64,000 nt of DNA from Nonomuraea africana (GTDB lineage: Bacteria > Actinomycetota > Actinomycetes > Streptosporangiales > Streptosporangiaceae), in assembly GCF_014873535.1 (NCBI RefSeq), contig NZ_JADBEF010000001.1, forward strand, positions 3,038,001 through 3,102,000, written 5' to 3'. The notes below the pieces were generated by a model. It had not been told where the DNA came from and did not search any database. It was given only the letters and a program-made list of their open reading frames with translations. The translations under genes and the position numbers were made by a program. Below, piece after piece: positions 18,694 through 30,919 of this stretch; position 1 is the first letter of the stretch, and each line of letters begins with the position of its first letter.

Positions 18694-20682
18694 TTACTTG
18701 TGGGTGACACCGCCGTGCGCGGCCACGTCGGCCCGCTGCGTGGCGGCGCGCATGACGCGGTCGAGCACGATGCCGAGCACGACGATCGCGAGCCCGGCGG
18801 CCAGCCCCTTGCCGCGGAGCTGGTGCTGGGAGAAGCCGGCCACCACGTCGTAACCGAGTGCTCCGGCTCCCACCAGGCCGCCGACGACCACCATCGACAG
18901 CACGTAGATCAGTCCCTGGCTCGCCGCCAGCGTCACGCCGCTGCGCGCCATCGGGAGCTGGACCTTGGAGATGAGCTGCCACGTCCCCGTGCCCGCCGAG
19001 ATGGCGGCCTCCACGGTGGTGGGCGAGACCTTCCTGATGCCCTCGGCCACCAGCTTGATCGCGATGGGCGCGGCGAAGACGACGGCCGCGATGATCGCGG
19101 TGAACCGCGTCGGGCCGAACAGGCCGAGGATCGGCACCAGGTAGACGAAGGCGGGCATGGTCTGACCGGCGTCGAGCACCGGTCTGAGCACCGTGTCGAC
19201 CCTGTCGCTGCGGCCCATCCACACACCCAGCGCCACGCCGAGCACCATGACGAGGACCGTCGCGACGAGCGTCGAGGCCAGCGTCACCATGCTGTCCCGC
19301 CAGAGGCCGAGCAGCACCAGCCCGAGCAGCCCCGCGGCGGTCACGAGGGCCGCTCGCACACTGCCCACCAGCAGCGCGACGGCGACACCGACGGCGACGA
19401 CGAGCCACCACGGCGATCCGGTCAGCAGCTTCTCGAAGGGGTTGAGCAGCGTGTTGGTGAGCACGTTCTTGAGCGCGTCGGTGTAGGCGGCGAGATTGTC
19501 CTGCACCCACAGGCTCCCCGCGTCCGCGGCCTGGCGCACGTAGGAGCCGAGGTTCGCCTGGATCGGGAACTCCGCTGCCCAGACGTAGGTGTAGGACAGG
19601 TAGCCGAGCGCGGCCACGACGCCGAACGCGCCCGCCAGCTCCAGCCTGCGCCGTCGCGGTGTGCGCAGCCGGCCCGCGCGCCGCTCCGCCTCCACCCTCC
19701 TGCTCGCGGCCGAGGTCACCCGGTCCAGCACGACGGCCATGATGACGATGGCGAGACCCGCGTTGAACGCGGTGCCGACGTCGAGCGTCTGCAGCGCCTT
19801 CAGCACCGTCTTGCCCAGTCCCGGGGCGTCGATGAGCGCCGCGATCGTGGCCATGGACAGGGCCGCCATGATGGTCTGGTTGACGCCCACGATGATCGTC
19901 TGCTTGGCCATCGGCAGCCGCACGTGGCGCAGCGACTGCGCGGACGTGGCGCCGAGCGAGGCGCCCGCCTCCAGCGTGTCGGGCGAGACCTGCCTGATGC
20001 CGTGGGAGGTGATGCGGATCGCCGGCGGGATCGCGTAGATCATCGTGGCGACCGTGGCGCTGGCCGGCCCGATGAGGAAGAAGAGCGTCAGCGGCGCCAG
20101 GTAGACGAATGTCGGCATCGTCTGCATGAAGTCGAGCACCGGCGTCACCAGCCGGTTGAACCGGTCGCTCAGCCCCGCCCACACGCCGAGCGGGATGCCG
20201 ACGGCCAGCGAGAGCGTGACCGCGGTCAGGGTGAGAGCGAGAGTGTCCATGCTCTCCTGCCACAGGCCGAGCACGCCGAAGGAGACGAGCCCCGCGGCGG
20301 TGAGCAGCGCCACCCTGCCGTTGCCCCACAGCCAGGCGATGGCCGTGGCCAGCGCGACGACGCCGAGCCAGCCGAGGACGGGAAGGGGCCGGCCGAAGGA
20401 GGGCTGGCTGATCAGCGCCTGGACGAACGTCACCGCCTCGTCGAGGAAGAGCCTGATGTAGTTGATGAAGTACAGGAAGAACGGGTTGCTGTTGCGGCTG
20501 TCGTCGACGGCGTCCATGCCCTCGTTGAGCGAGGTGTGCAGGGGCGTCAGCTCGGCGCCGCCGAGGTCGAGCGTGTCCCGCCCGTAGAACATCGCGCAGC
20601 CCAGCACCCACAGGGCGAGCACCGCGAGGAGCAGGTATCTGCGGGCAGGCAGCCTGGCCGCCACCACCGCCACAGTGGTCAT
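18694..20682 (-). CDS. Fused tandem permease of the glycine betaine/choline ABC transporter
   Basis: A 662-residue membrane protein holding two ProW/OpuAB-type BPD_transp_1 domains in one chain. The first lies around residues 140-330, with the EAA-like loop [20 protein letters not shown]. The second lies around 460-645, with [20 protein letters not shown]. Ordinary ProW is about half this length and dimerises, so the fusion gives both halves of the channel. A periplasmic loop region with SLNEGMDAV precedes the first domain. The ATG overlaps the proV stop as ATGA. It partners the ProV-like ATPase and the ProX-like lipoprotein. Confidence 0.9.
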   Translation of the reverse strand: MTTVAVVAARLPARRYLLLAVLALWVLGCAMFYGRDTLDLGGAELTPLHTSLNEGMDAVDDSRNSNPFFLYFINYIRLFLDEAVTFVQALISQPSFGRPLPVLGWLGVVALATAIAWLWGNGRVALLTAAGLVSFGVLGLWQESMDTLALTLTAVTLSLAVGIPLGVWAGLSDRFNRLVTPVLDFMQTMPTFVYLAPLTLFFLIGPASATVATMIYAIPPAIRITSHGIRQVSPDTLEAGASLGATSAQSLRHVRLPMAKQTIIVGVNQTIMAALSMATIAALIDAPGLGKTVLKALQTLDVGTAFNAGLAIVIMAVVLDRVTSAASRRVEAERRAGRLRTPRRRRLELAGAFGVVAALGYLSYTYVWAAEFPIQANLGSYVRQAADAGSLWVQDNLAAYTDALKNVLTNTLLNPFEKLLTGSPWWLVVAVGVAVALLVGSVRAALVTAAGLLGLVLLGLWRDSMVTLASTLVATVLVMVLGVALGVWMGRSDRVDTVLRPVLDAGQTMPAFVYLVPILGLFGPTRFTAIIAAVVFAAPIAIKLVAEGIRKVSPTTVEAAISAGTGTWQLISKVQLPMARSGVTLAASQGLIYVLSMVVVGGLVGAGALGYDVVAGFSQHQLRGKGLAAGLAIVVLGIVLDRVMRAATQRADVAAHGGVTHK

Positions 20683-21740
20683 TGTCCCGGCCCTCCCGCG
20701 ATCACCTCGAGGATCTCGGCGCTGGTGACCACTCCGAGCAGCTGCTCGCCGTCCATCACGCGCACCGGGCGGTCGGCCGAGAGCACGGCGTGGACGGCGT
20801 CGCGGATGACGACGTCCGGGCCGAGCTCGGGGCCGTCCAGCGACTCGTCCATCAGGGGCTGGCGCATGATCCAGCGCAGCGTCAGCACGTGGGAGCGGGG
20901 GACGTCGCTGACGAAGTCCCTGACGTAGTCGTCCGCGGGCGCGCCCACCACCTGGTCGGGCGTGCCGACCTGGACGAGCTCGCCGTCGCGCATGATGAGG
21001 ATCCGGTCGCCCAGCTTCAGCGCCTCGCTGAGGTCGTGGGTGATGAAGACCATCGTCTTGCCGACCTCGTGGTGCAGGCGGATGACCTCGTTCTGCATCT
21101 CCCGCCTGATCAGCGGGTCGAGCGCGGAGAACGGCTCGTCGAACAGCAGCACCTCGGGATCGGCGGCGAGGGCGCGGGCCAGCCCGACGCGCTGCTGCAT
21201 GCCGCCGGACAGCTGGTCAGGGTAGCAGTCCTCGAAGCCGTTGAGTCCGACCAGGTCCACGACCTCACGGGCGCGGGCGTAGCGGTCCTGCTTGGGCACG
21301 CCGCGGATCTCCAGGCCGAAGGCCACGTTGTCCAGCACGCACCGGTGCGGCAGCAGGCCGAAGTGCTGGAAGACCATGGCCATGCGGTGCCTGCGCAGCT
21401 CGCGCAGCCTGCGGTCGTCGGCCTTGCGGATGTCCTCGCCGTCCAGCACGATCTCGCCGGCCGTCGGCTCGATCAGCCGGGTCAGGCAGCGGACGAGGGT
21501 GGACTTGCCCGAGCCCGACAGGCCCATGACGACGAACACCTCGCCGCGCTGCACCTCGAAGGAGACGTCGCGCACCGCGGCGACGCAGCCGGTCCGCTCC
21601 TTGAGCTCCTTACGGCTGAGCGTGGTGCCGACGACTCCGTCGGCTTTGGGACCGAACACCTTCCACAGTCCCCTGACGGCGAGGACAGGTGGGGTGTCGG
21701 TGTCGAGCTGACTAGGTTCGGTCAGTGACGGCACGGTCAT
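20679..21740 (-). CDS. proV: Glycine betaine/choline ABC transporter ATPase
   Basis: A 353-residue ProV/OpuAA-type ATPase. It shows Walker [12 protein letters not shown]-loop [13 protein letters not shown], signature [15 protein letters not shown], Walker [13 protein letters not shown] and the H-loop FITHD. A C-terminal CBS-like region (about 275-350) is typical of osmoregulatory betaine importers. The ATG at 21740 (AGAGG five bases upstream) is preferred to a GTG two codons earlier. It lies 24 bases after betB and overlaps the permease by 4 bases. In this setting it energises substrate uptake for catabolism rather than for osmoprotection alone. Confidence 0.93.
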   Translation of the reverse strand: MTVPSLTEPSQLDTDTPPVLAVRGLWKVFGPKADGVVGTTLSRKELKERTGCVAAVRDVSFEVQRGEVFVVMGLSGSGKSTLVRCLTRLIEPTAGEIVLDGEDIRKADDRRLRELRRHRMAMVFQHFGLLPHRCVLDNVAFGLEIRGVPKQDRYARAREVVDLVGLNGFEDCYPDQLSGGMQQRVGLARALAADPEVLLFDEPFSALDPLIRREMQNEVIRLHHEVGKTMVFITHDLSEALKLGDRILIMRDGELVQVGTPDQVVGAPADDYVRDFVSDVPRSHVLTLRWIMRQPLMDESLDGPELGPDVVIRDAVHAVLSADRPVRVMDGEQLLGVVTSAEILEVIAGGPGQ

Positions 21741-21764
21741 GGCCACCTCTTGGTCGTCGGAGCG

Positions 21765-23225
21765 TCAGTTCGCGGGGAACCACCGCTGGGGGCGCGGGCG
21801 GGTGTTCTGCCACACATGCTTGATCTCGCGGTACTCGTCCAGTCCGGTCGGGCCGAGTTCGCGGCCGATGCCCGACTGCTTGAAGCCGCCCCATTCGGCC
21901 TGCGGGACGTAGGGGTGGTAGTCGTTGATCCACACAGTGCCGTGGCGGAGCCGTCCCGCGACCCGTTGCGCCCTGCCGGCGTCCTGGGTCCAGACGGCGC
22001 CTGCCAGGCCGTACTCGGTGTCGTTGGCGAGGCGGATCGCCTCCTCCTCGCCGGTGAAGCGCTCGACGGTCAGCACGGGGCCGAAGGACTCCTCCCGCAC
22101 CACGCGCATGTCCTGCTTGCAGTCGTCGAGCACGGTCGGCGGGTAGAAGTGGCCCGCGCCGTCCAGGCGGCGGCCGCCGCAGCGGAGGGTCGCGCCCTCG
22201 GCGAGGCCCGCGGCCACGTACTCCTCGACCTTCGCCAGATGCGCGGCGGAGATGAGCGGCCCCGCCTGGGCCTCCGGGTCGAAGGGGCCGCCGAGGCGGA
22301 TCCGCTCCGCCCTCCTGACCACCTCGTCGACGAAGGCGTCGTGCAGGGAGTCCTCCACGAGCAGCCGTGCGCCGGCCGAGCACACCTGGCCCGAGTGCAG
22401 GAACACGGCGGTGAGGGCGAAGTCGACCGCGGTCTCGAAGTCCGCGTCGGCGAAGACGATGTTGGGGTTCTTACCCCCGAGCTCGAGCGCGACGCGCTTC
22501 ACGGTGGCCGCGGCCACCGCCATGATCCGCCGTCCCGTCGCCAGGCCGCCGGTGAACGACACCAGGTCGACGTCGGGATGCTCGGCGAGCGGCGCGCCCA
22601 CTTCGGGTCCCGCGCCGAGCACGAGGTTGGCCACGCCCGCGGGCAGGCCGGCCTCCTCCAGCGCGCGGACGAGCAGGATCGCCGTGCTCGGGGTGAGCTC
22701 GCTGGGCTTGAGCACGAAGGTGTTCCCCGCGGCGAGCGCGGGCGCCACCTTCCAGGTGGTCTGCAGCAGCGGGTAGTTCCACGGGGTGATCAGGCCGCAG
22801 ACGCCGACGGGCTCGTAGACGATCCGGCTGATCGCGTCGGCGCGGCCGGTGTCGATGACCCGTCCGGCGTCCGTGCCGGCCACGCCGGCGAAGTAGCGTA
22901 GGCAGGCGACGGAGTCGTCGACGTCGTACTCGCTCTCCACGAGCCGCTTGCCGGTGTCGCCCGACTCGGCTCGGGCGAAGGCGTCGCGGTCGCGTTCCAC
23001 CAGGTCGGCGACCGCGGACAGCAGGGCGCCCCGCTCACGGGCGGGAGTGCCCGGCCACGGACCGCGGTCGAAGGCGTGCCTCGCGGCGGTGATCGCGGCC
23101 GCGGTGTCGGCCGCTGTTGCTTCGGCGACCGTGGTCACGAGGCTGCCGTCGGCGGGCGAAAGGATACTCCGCTGTCCGCCGGCGACCGGCTGGGTCCACG
23201 TGCCGCCGATGTAGAGATCGGTCAT
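21765..23225 (-). CDS. betB: Betaine-aldehyde dehydrogenase (ALDH family)
   Basis: A 486-residue NAD(P)-dependent aldehyde dehydrogenase. It has PWNYPLLQTTWKVAPALAAG, the catalytic-Glu motif LELGGKNPN and the catalytic-Cys motif GQVCSAGARLL, then the GPVLTVERF and EWGGFKQSGIGRELG blocks. The ATG at 23225 is chosen because MTDLYIGGTW is the family start. The choline context (betA nearby, betaine importer downstream in the same operon) argues for betaine aldehyde as substrate. Other aldehydes remain possible. An IclR-type site lies at 23242-23258. Confidence 0.88.
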   Translation of the reverse strand: MTDLYIGGTWTQPVAGGQRSILSPADGSLVTTVAEATAADTAAAITAARHAFDRGPWPGTPARERGALLSAVADLVERDRDAFARAESGDTGKRLVESEYDVDDSVACLRYFAGVAGTDAGRVIDTGRADAISRIVYEPVGVCGLITPWNYPLLQTTWKVAPALAAGNTFVLKPSELTPSTAILLVRALEEAGLPAGVANLVLGAGPEVGAPLAEHPDVDLVSFTGGLATGRRIMAVAAATVKRVALELGGKNPNIVFADADFETAVDFALTAVFLHSGQVCSAGARLLVEDSLHDAFVDEVVRRAERIRLGGPFDPEAQAGPLISAAHLAKVEEYVAAGLAEGATLRCGGRRLDGAGHFYPPTVLDDCKQDMRVVREESFGPVLTVERFTGEEEAIRLANDTEYGLAGAVWTQDAGRAQRVAGRLRHGTVWINDYHPYVPQAEWGGFKQSGIGRELGPTGLDEYREIKHVWQNTRPRPQRWFPAN

Positions 23226-23241
23226 CGGCACACCTCTGATC

Positions 23242-23258
23242 GTTGCGTATGGCGCAAG
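23242..23258. promoter_or_regulatory. GTTGC-N7-GCAAG site before the betB-proVWX operon
   Basis: GTTGCGTATGGCGCAAG matches the 5-7-5 site with one mismatch in the right arm, and lies 16 bases upstream of the betB ATG. Its position close to the start would suit repression or activation by the IclR regulator. Confidence 0.65.
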
Positions 23259-23420
23259 GCCATGCTCAATGAGGAACACAATTGACCCGTCACCCTCTGT
23301 TCGTCAAGGGTTTGGGGGAATCACTGGGTGAATCCATACGTTGTGATTCCGTTTATCCCCAGCCGCCCCTCTTGACGGGTAGACGGTCCCGCGTCCAGGC
23401 TGTTGCGTATACATCACCAT

Positions 23421-23437
23421 TTTGCGTAATACGCAAC
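23421..23437. promoter_or_regulatory. TTTGC-N7-GCAAC site before purU
   Basis: TTTGCGTAATACGCAAC contains the perfect palindrome TTGCGTAATACGCAA. It lies 13 bases before the purU ATG. A further half site, GTTGCGTATAC, starts at 23402. This is the most symmetrical member of the set. Confidence 0.75.
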
Positions 23438-23450
23438 AGAAGGAGGTGTG

Positions 23451-24314
23451 ATGTCCCCTCGTCCAGGCCCAGGCCGCGAGTTCATCCTCACCGTCTCCTG
23501 CTCGGACAAGCCAGGCATCGTGTACGCGGTGAGCAGCTTCCTCGTCCAGCACCGCGGTGACATGTTGCAGAGCAAGCAGTTCAACGACCGGCGGGGCGGC
23601 GGCTTCTTCATGCGCGTGCACTTCGCCGCCCAGGACGGCCTGGAGGAGTTGCGCGAGGGCTTCGCCTACGTCGCCGAGTCGTTCCAGATGACCTGGCAGC
23701 TCAACGACGCGGCGACGCCCACCAGGGCGCTCGTCATGGTGTCGAAGTTCGGCCACTGCATGAACGACCTGCTGTTCCGCCGCCAGGTCGGCGGCCTGAA
23801 CATCGACGTGCCGGCGATCGTCTCCAACCATCCCGACCTGGAGCCGCTCGCGGCCTCCTACGGCGTGCCCTTCCACCACGTCCCCGTTACCGCGGACGGC
23901 AAGGCGGAGGCGGAGGCCAGGATGCTCGACCTGATCGCGGAGTACGAGGCGGACCTGGTGGTGCTGGCCCGCTACATGCAGATCCTCTCCGACGACATGT
24001 GCAAGCGCCTGGAAGGCCGGGCGATCAACATCCACCACTCGTTCCTGCCGGGGTTCAAGGGTGCCAAGCCGTACCACCAGGCGCACGAGCGGGGCGTGAA
24101 GCTCATCGGCGCCACCGCCCACTACGTCACGGCCGACCTCGACGAGGGGCCCATCATCGAGCAGGACGTGGCGAGGGTGGACCACGAGCTCGACCCCGAG
24201 GACCTGGTCGCGGCCGGCCGGGACGTCGAGGCACAGGTGCTGGCCAGGGCCGTCAAGTGGCACAGCGAGCACCGCGTGCTGCTCAACGGGGACCGGACGG
24301 TCGTCTTCCGCTGA
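23451..24314 (+). CDS. purU: Formyltetrahydrofolate deformylase
   Basis: A 287-residue PurU that hydrolyses 10-formyl-THF to THF and formate. An N-terminal ACT domain (about residues 8-85; FILTVSCSDKPGIVYAVSSFL) is followed by a formyltransferase-fold domain. That domain holds the active-site motifs INIHHSFLPGFKG and LDEGPIIEQD. AGGAGG is placed ideally before the ATG at 23451. It stands alone between the betB operon and betA with its own IclR-type site. The demethylating oxidases load THF with C1 units, and PurU would recycle THF and release formate. Confidence 0.93.
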   Translation: MSPRPGPGREFILTVSCSDKPGIVYAVSSFLVQHRGDMLQSKQFNDRRGGGFFMRVHFAAQDGLEELREGFAYVAESFQMTWQLNDAATPTRALVMVSKFGHCMNDLLFRRQVGGLNIDVPAIVSNHPDLEPLAASYGVPFHHVPVTADGKAEAEARMLDLIAEYEADLVVLARYMQILSDDMCKRLEGRAINIHHSFLPGFKGAKPYHQAHERGVKLIGATAHYVTADLDEGPIIEQDVARVDHELDPEDLVAAGRDVEAQVLARAVKWHSEHRVLLNGDRTVVFR

Positions 24315-24331
24315 GCCGGGCGCCAGGACGA

Positions 24332-24364
24332 GGCGGTGGGGGTGCTGCGTCCCCCACCGCCTTT
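24332..24364. terminator. Bidirectional terminator between purU and betA
   Basis: GGCGGTGGGGG (24332-24342) and CCCCCACCGCC (24351-24361) form a perfect 11-bp stem with an 8-base loop, followed by TTT on the plus strand. It serves the convergent purU and betA genes. Confidence 0.85.
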
Positions 24365-24366
24365 CC

Positions 24367-26004
24367 TCATGCCCGGTGCCGGTAGAACTCCGTCGGCTCC
24401 GGCGGCAGCGGCGTGTTGCCGAGGATCAGGTCGGCCGCCTTCTCCGCCAGCATCATGACCGGCGCGTAGATGTTGCCGTTGGTGACGTACGGCATGACCG
24501 AGGCGTCCACCACCCGCAGCCCGTCGACGCCGTGCACCCGCATCGTCTCGGGGTCGGTCACCGACATGTCGTCCACGCCCATCCTGGCGGTGCAGGAGGG
24601 GTGCAGGGCCGTCTCGCCGTCCTTGGCGACCCAGTCGAGGATCTCCTCGTCGGTCTCCACCGAGGGGCCCGGGGAGATCTCGCCCGTGCTGTACGCGCCG
24701 AGCGCGGGCTGACCCAGGATGCTGCGGGCCACCCTGACGGCCTCGACCCACTCCCGGCGGTCCTGCTCGGTCGACAGGTAGTTGAAGCGCAGGGCGGGAT
24801 GCTGCCGGGGATCGGCGCTCTTGATCTTGACCGAGCCGCGCGCGTCGGAGTACATGGGCCCGACGTGCACCTGGTAGCCGTGCCCTCCCGAGGGCGCCGA
24901 GCCGTCGTAGCGCACGGCGATGGGCAGGAAGTGGAACATCAGGTTGGGGTAGTCGACGTCGTCGTTGCTCCGGACGAAGCCGCCCGCCTCGAAGTGGTTG
25001 GTCGCGCCCGGCCCCTTGCGCAGGAACAGCCACTGCGCGCCGATCCACGGGTGGCGCCACTTCTGCAGGTTCGGCTGCATGGAGACGGGCCGGCTGCAGC
25101 CGTGCTGGATGTAGACCTCGAGATGGTCCTGGAGGTTCTCCCCCACGCCCGGCAGGTCGTGCACCACGTCGATGCCGAGGGCGCTCAGCTCCCGCGCGTT
25201 GCCGACGCCGGACAGCTGCAGCAACTGCGGCGAGTTGATCGCGCCACCGCACAGGATGACCTCGCCCGCCCTGACGGTGCCGCCGTCGTACTCCACGCCG
25301 ACGGCGCGCCTGCCCTCGAAGATGACCCGGGTCACCAGGGCGCGCGTCTTGACCGTGAGGTTCGGGCGCTTCATGACGGGGTGCAGGTAGGCGCGGGCCG
25401 CGCTGAGCCTGCGTCCGCGCCTGATGTTGCGGTCGAAGCGGGCGAAGCCCTCCTGGCGGTAGCCGTTGACGTCGTCGGTGAGGGGGTAGCCCGCCTGCTG
25501 CACGGCCTCGAAGAAGGCGTCGTAGAGCGGCGTGCTCGCCGGTCCCCGCTCCAGCGCCAGCGGCCCGTCGTGGCCGCGGAAGGGCGTGCCCGGATCGGCC
25601 AGGCAGTTCTCCATCCGCTTGAAGTACGGCAGGCAGTGGGCGTAGTCCCACGTCTTCATCCCGGGGTCGGCGCCCCACCGCTCGTAGTCGAGGGGGTTGC
25701 CGCGCTGGAAGATCATCCCGTTGATGCTGCTGGAGCCGCCGAGCACCTTGCCGCGCGCATGGTAGATGCGCCTGCCGTGCATGTGCGGCTCGGGCTCCGA
25801 CTCGTACTTCCAGTCGTAGAAGCGGTTGCCGATCGGGAAGGGCAGGGCCGCGGGCATGTGGATGAAGACGTCCCACGGATAGTCGGGACGGCCGGCCTCG
25901 AGGACCAGCACCCGCGTGGCGGGGTTCGCGGAGAGCCGGTTGGCCAGGGCGCTGCCCGCCGAGCCGCCTCCGACGATGACGAAGTCGTAGTGCTGTGACG
26001 TCAT
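24367..26004 (-). CDS. betA: Choline dehydrogenase (GMC oxidoreductase)
   Basis: A 545-residue GMC-family flavoenzyme. The N-terminal FAD motif is [17 protein letters not shown]. The GMC signature region [18 protein letters not shown] lies near residues 87-104. Signature 2 is [15 protein letters not shown], and the C-terminal catalytic histidine/asparagine region holds HPSCTARMG and [20 protein letters not shown]. Length and blocks fit BetA, which oxidises choline to betaine aldehyde. It is divergent from the IclR regulator across a region holding a perfect GTTGC-N7-GCAAC site. Other alcohol substrates are possible for GMC enzymes, but context supports choline. Confidence 0.92.
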   Translation of the reverse strand: MTSQHYDFVIVGGGSAGSALANRLSANPATRVLVLEAGRPDYPWDVFIHMPAALPFPIGNRFYDWKYESEPEPHMHGRRIYHARGKVLGGSSSINGMIFQRGNPLDYERWGADPGMKTWDYAHCLPYFKRMENCLADPGTPFRGHDGPLALERGPASTPLYDAFFEAVQQAGYPLTDDVNGYRQEGFARFDRNIRRGRRLSAARAYLHPVMKRPNLTVKTRALVTRVIFEGRRAVGVEYDGGTVRAGEVILCGGAINSPQLLQLSGVGNARELSALGIDVVHDLPGVGENLQDHLEVYIQHGCSRPVSMQPNLQKWRHPWIGAQWLFLRKGPGATNHFEAGGFVRSNDDVDYPNLMFHFLPIAVRYDGSAPSGGHGYQVHVGPMYSDARGSVKIKSADPRQHPALRFNYLSTEQDRREWVEAVRVARSILGQPALGAYSTGEISPGPSVETDEEILDWVAKDGETALHPSCTARMGVDDMSVTDPETMRVHGVDGLRVVDASVMPYVTNGNIYAPVMMLAEKAADLILGNTPLPPEPTEFYRHRA

Positions 26005-26057
26005 GTTGCCTCGTCTCGCTCGCGCGTTTCACCGAATCGTAGCGCTATGCGCATTGT

Positions 26058-26074
26058 GTTGCACTAGTCGCAAC
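26058..26074. promoter_or_regulatory. GTTGC-N7-GCAAC site between betA and the IclR gene
   Basis: GTTGCACTAGTCGCAAC is a perfect 5-7-5 inverted repeat with near-complete symmetry in the spacer (ACTAGTC). It lies between the divergent betA and iclR starts, so one site could serve both and give autoregulation. Confidence 0.78.
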
Positions 26075-26095
26075 AGGAGATCTTTTGGCGATGTG

Positions 26096-26125
26096 TTCGA
26101 CGTGGTTGCCTTCAGCACTTACAGT
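26096..26125 (+). promoter_or_regulatory. Promoter of the IclR regulator, leaderless
   Basis: TTCGAC (26096-26101) and TACAGT (26120-26125) are separated by 18 bases. The -10 box ends 6 bases before the ATG at 26132, so transcription should begin at or next to the A of the start codon. No ribosome binding site is visible, in line with a leaderless mRNA. Confidence 0.55.
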
Positions 26126-26131
26126 TTCGCT

Positions 26132-26876
26132 ATGAGCAACGACTCGGGCAGTGGGGGCGTGCAGTCGGTCGATCGGGCGATCAGCGTGCTGGAGATCCTC
26201 TCGCGCCGGGGCGAGGCCGGGGTCAGCGAGGTGGCCGCCGAGATCGACGTCCACAAGTCGACGGCCTTCCGGCTGCTCGGCGCGCTCGAGGCACGCGGCC
26301 TCGTCGAGCAGGCCGAGGACCGGGGCAAGTACCGCCTCGGATTCGGCATCATCAGGCTTGCCGGCGGCGTCAACACGCAGATGGACATCACCCAGCGCGG
26401 GCGGGCCGTCTGCCAGCGGCTGGCACAGGAGATCGGCGAGACGGTGAACATCGCCGTGCTCCGCTCCTCCTACGCGGTCAACCTCGACCAGGTCAGGGGC
26501 CCCTCGGCGGTCACCGCCTACAACTGGGTCGGCCAGGTGACGCCGCTCCACGCCACCTCCAGCGGCAAGGTGCTGCTGGCCCACCTCGACGACAGGCAGC
26601 GCGCGAAGCTGCTGTCCGACGGGAAGCTGCAGAGCTACACGCCCCGGACGATCACCGCGGTCGACGAGCTGGAGCAGCAGCTGGTCGAGACGCTGACGTC
26701 CGGCTACGCCTACTGCCTGGAGGAGCTGGAGGAGGGGCTCAACGCCATGGCCGCGCCCATCCGCTCCTACCACGGAGAGGTCGTCGCGGCCGTCAGCGCC
26801 TCGGGGCCCGCCTACCGCTTCAGCGCCGAGCGCATGCACGAGCTGGCCCCCGTCCTCATCAGCGGCGCCGACGAGA

Positions 26877-26905
<29 letters not shown>
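26132..26905 (+). CDS. IclR-family transcriptional regulator of choline/betaine catabolism (inferred)
   Basis: A 257-residue IclR protein. The N-terminal winged helix is VQSVDRAISVLEIL..EVAAEIDVHKSTAFRLLGAL (about residues 10-55). The effector domain includes GETVNIAVLRSSYAVNLDQV and the HATSSGKVLLAHL loop, with YCLEELEEGLNAMAAPI near the end, all typical of IclR. It lies in the centre of the island, divergent from betA, and five similar inverted repeats stand before the pathway operons. I infer that it is their regulator; the ligand (choline, betaine or dimethylglycine) is not known. Its 3' end overlaps the opposite fdhF-like gene by 29 bp. Confidence 0.9.
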
Positions 26906-29141
<2,236 letters not shown>

Positions 29142-29143
29142 TG

Positions 29144-30268
29144 TCAGCCGATCCTGTTCTGTACCCATTCGTGGAACGCGCCGATGTGGTGCTCGCTCGG
29201 CACGAGCACGCCTCCCTTGGCGTACGTGCGCGACCCCATCGCTGGCTGGCAGCGCTCACACGCCTCGAAGTCCTGCTCGTTGACGCGGTGGAAGAGCTCG
29301 ACGGACTTGTCGAGGTCCTTTCCGCTCGCCACCACGTCGGGAAGATAGAGCCAGTCACATTCGACGACGGTCCTGTCGACCGCCAAGGGAAACATACGAT
29401 GCACGATGACGTGATCGGGAACCAGGTTGATGAAAACCTGCGGCTTGATGGTGATCGCGTAGTAGCGCCGGTCCTGGTCCTCGCTCACGCCGGGGATGCG
29501 GTCGAGCCCCTCGGAGCCGTCCACGGTGAAGCCCCGGATCTCCTCGCCGAACTCGGCGCCGTGCCCGACGAAGTACTGCGCCGCGTAGCCGTCGGCGAAC
29601 TCGGGCAGCACCTCGGTCAGCTCGGGGTGGATCGTGGCGCAGTGGTAGCACTCCATGAAGTTCTCGATGATGAGCTTCCAGTTGGCCTTCACGTCGTAGA
29701 CGATCCTGCGGCCGACCTCCAGCCCCGCGACGTCGTAGTTGTCGATCAGCTCGAGCGCGCCGAGCCGCTCGGTCACGGCGCCGAGCACGTCCTCCTCGAA
29801 GGAGGGCGGCTCGTCGGCCAGGCACACCCACACGTAGCCGAGCCACTCCCGGACGTGCACCTTGACCAGGCCGTACTCGACGCGGTCGAGATCGGCCATC
29901 TTGGTGAGGTTGGGCGCGGCGACCAGCTTGCCGTCGAGGTCGTAGGTCCAGGCGTGGTACATGCACTGGAAGGCCCGCTTGACCTCGCCGGACTCCTCGG
30001 CGCACAGCTGCGCGCCGCGGTGCCTGCAGACGTTGAAGAAGGCGCGCACCGACCTGTCGCGCGCCCTGGTGACCAGGATGCTCTCGCTGCCGACCTGGAC
30101 CGTCTTGAACGAGCCCGGCTTCGGGAGGTCGGACGAGCGCACCACGCAGAACCACATCGCCTCGAAGATGTTCTTCTGCTCCCGCGCGAACAGCTCCTGA
30201 TCGGTGTAGTAGTGGCCGGGCAGGGTGGGGATCACGCTGGAGGTGGTGGCGGGGCTTGAGGTGGTCAC
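29144..30268 (-). CDS. Rieske non-heme iron oxygenase, probable glycine betaine monooxygenase (GbcA-like)
   Basis: A 374-residue Rieske oxygenase alpha subunit. The Rieske cluster ligands are C81-R-H83 and C102-M-Y-H105. The catalytic domain has the mononuclear-iron motif E-N-F-M-E-C-Y-H209-x4-H214 followed by a conserved acidic partner near the C-terminus. Length and motif spacing fit GbcA and related quaternary-amine demethylases, which release formaldehyde from betaine and leave dimethylglycine. The operon supplies a Rieske ferredoxin and an FAD reductase as likely electron donors. It also encodes formaldehyde-disposal enzymes, which supports an N-demethylase. Stachydrine or carnitine are less likely substrates. 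Confidence 0.87.
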   Translation of the reverse strand: MTTSSPATTSSVIPTLPGHYYTDQELFAREQKNIFEAMWFCVVRSSDLPKPGSFKTVQVGSESILVTRARDRSVRAFFNVCRHRGAQLCAEESGEVKRAFQCMYHAWTYDLDGKLVAAPNLTKMADLDRVEYGLVKVHVREWLGYVWVCLADEPPSFEEDVLGAVTERLGALELIDNYDVAGLEVGRRIVYDVKANWKLIIENFMECYHCATIHPELTEVLPEFADGYAAQYFVGHGAEFGEEIRGFTVDGSEGLDRIPGVSEDQDRRYYAITIKPQVFINLVPDHVIVHRMFPLAVDRTVVECDWLYLPDVVASGKDLDKSVELFHRVNEQDFEACERCQPAMGSRTYAKGGVLVPSEHHIGAFHEWVQNRIG

Positions 30269-30295
30269 GGGAGTACTCCTCTGGTACGGGCCGGG

Positions 30296-30919
30296 TCAGT
30301 GCCCTCGGCGGATCCAGTCCTCGAGCTGCGGAGCCTCGGCTCCGATGCTGGTGTCGTCGCCGTGGCCGGTGTGGACCACAGTCTCGGCCGGCAGCGTGAG
30401 CAGCGTTCGGCTGATGGACGCGATGATCGTCGGGAAGTCGCTGTACGACCTGCCGGTGGCCCCGGGACCGCCTTGGAAGAGCGTGTCGCCGGAGAACAGG
30501 ACGCCCAGCTCGGGCACGTACAGGCAGACCGCGCCCGGAGCGTGCCCTGGAGTGTGCAGGACGTGGACGGCGCTGTCGCCGACCCTGATGATCTGCCCGT
30601 TCGCCAGCGCCCGGTCAGGAGCGGCTACCGGATGCGTGAGCTTCCACAGCACCGAGTCGTCGGGGTGCAGGAGGACGGGCGCGCCGGTGCGGGCGGCCAG
30701 CTCGGGGGCGGAGTTCACGTGGTCGTCGTGCGCATACGTGCAGACGATCCCCACGAGCCTGCGGTCGCCGACGGCCTCGGCGATCGCGTCCGCGTCGTGG
30801 GCCGCGTCGATGACCAGCACCTGGTCGTCGTCGCCGAGGAGCCACACGTTGTTGTCGACGTCCCACGTCCCGCCGTCGAGGCTGAAGGTCCCCGAGGTGA
30901 CCAGGCGCTCGACCCGCAT
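30296..30919 (-). CDS. MBL-fold metallo-hydrolase partner of formaldehyde dehydrogenase
   Basis: A 207-residue metallo-beta-lactamase-fold hydrolase. The metal motif appears as T-Y-A-H-D-D-H-V-N, with further ligands in HTPGHAPGAV and SGDTLFQGGPG and the final HTGHGDDT. It directly follows the mycothiol-dependent dehydrogenase gene (TGATG overlap). The same pairing exists in mycobacteria (mscR with an MBL gene). It may hydrolyse S-formylmycothiol to formate and mycothiol, a role proposed rather than proved. The overlap implies coupled translation. Confidence 0.88.
   Translation of the reverse strand: MRVERLVTSGTFSLDGGTWDVDNNVWLLGDDDQVLVIDAAHDADAIAEAVGDRRLVGIVCTYAHDDHVNSAPELAARTGAPVLLHPDDSVLWKLTHPVAAPDRALANGQIIRVGDSAVHVLHTPGHAPGAVCLYVPELGVLFSGDTLFQGGPGATGRSYSDFPTIIASISRTLLTLPAETVVHTGHGDDTSIGAEAPQLEDWIRRGH

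Noticed and set aside
18673..20928. 751-codon plus-strand frame opposite the permease gene
   Set aside because: The translation is hydrophilic, dominated by Arg/Asp/His/Gln, and is a shadow of the transmembrane protein on the other strand.
26003..26131. Longer IclR protein starting at 26003
   Set aside because: The added 43 residues would cover the operator and promoter and do not resemble the IclR family start.
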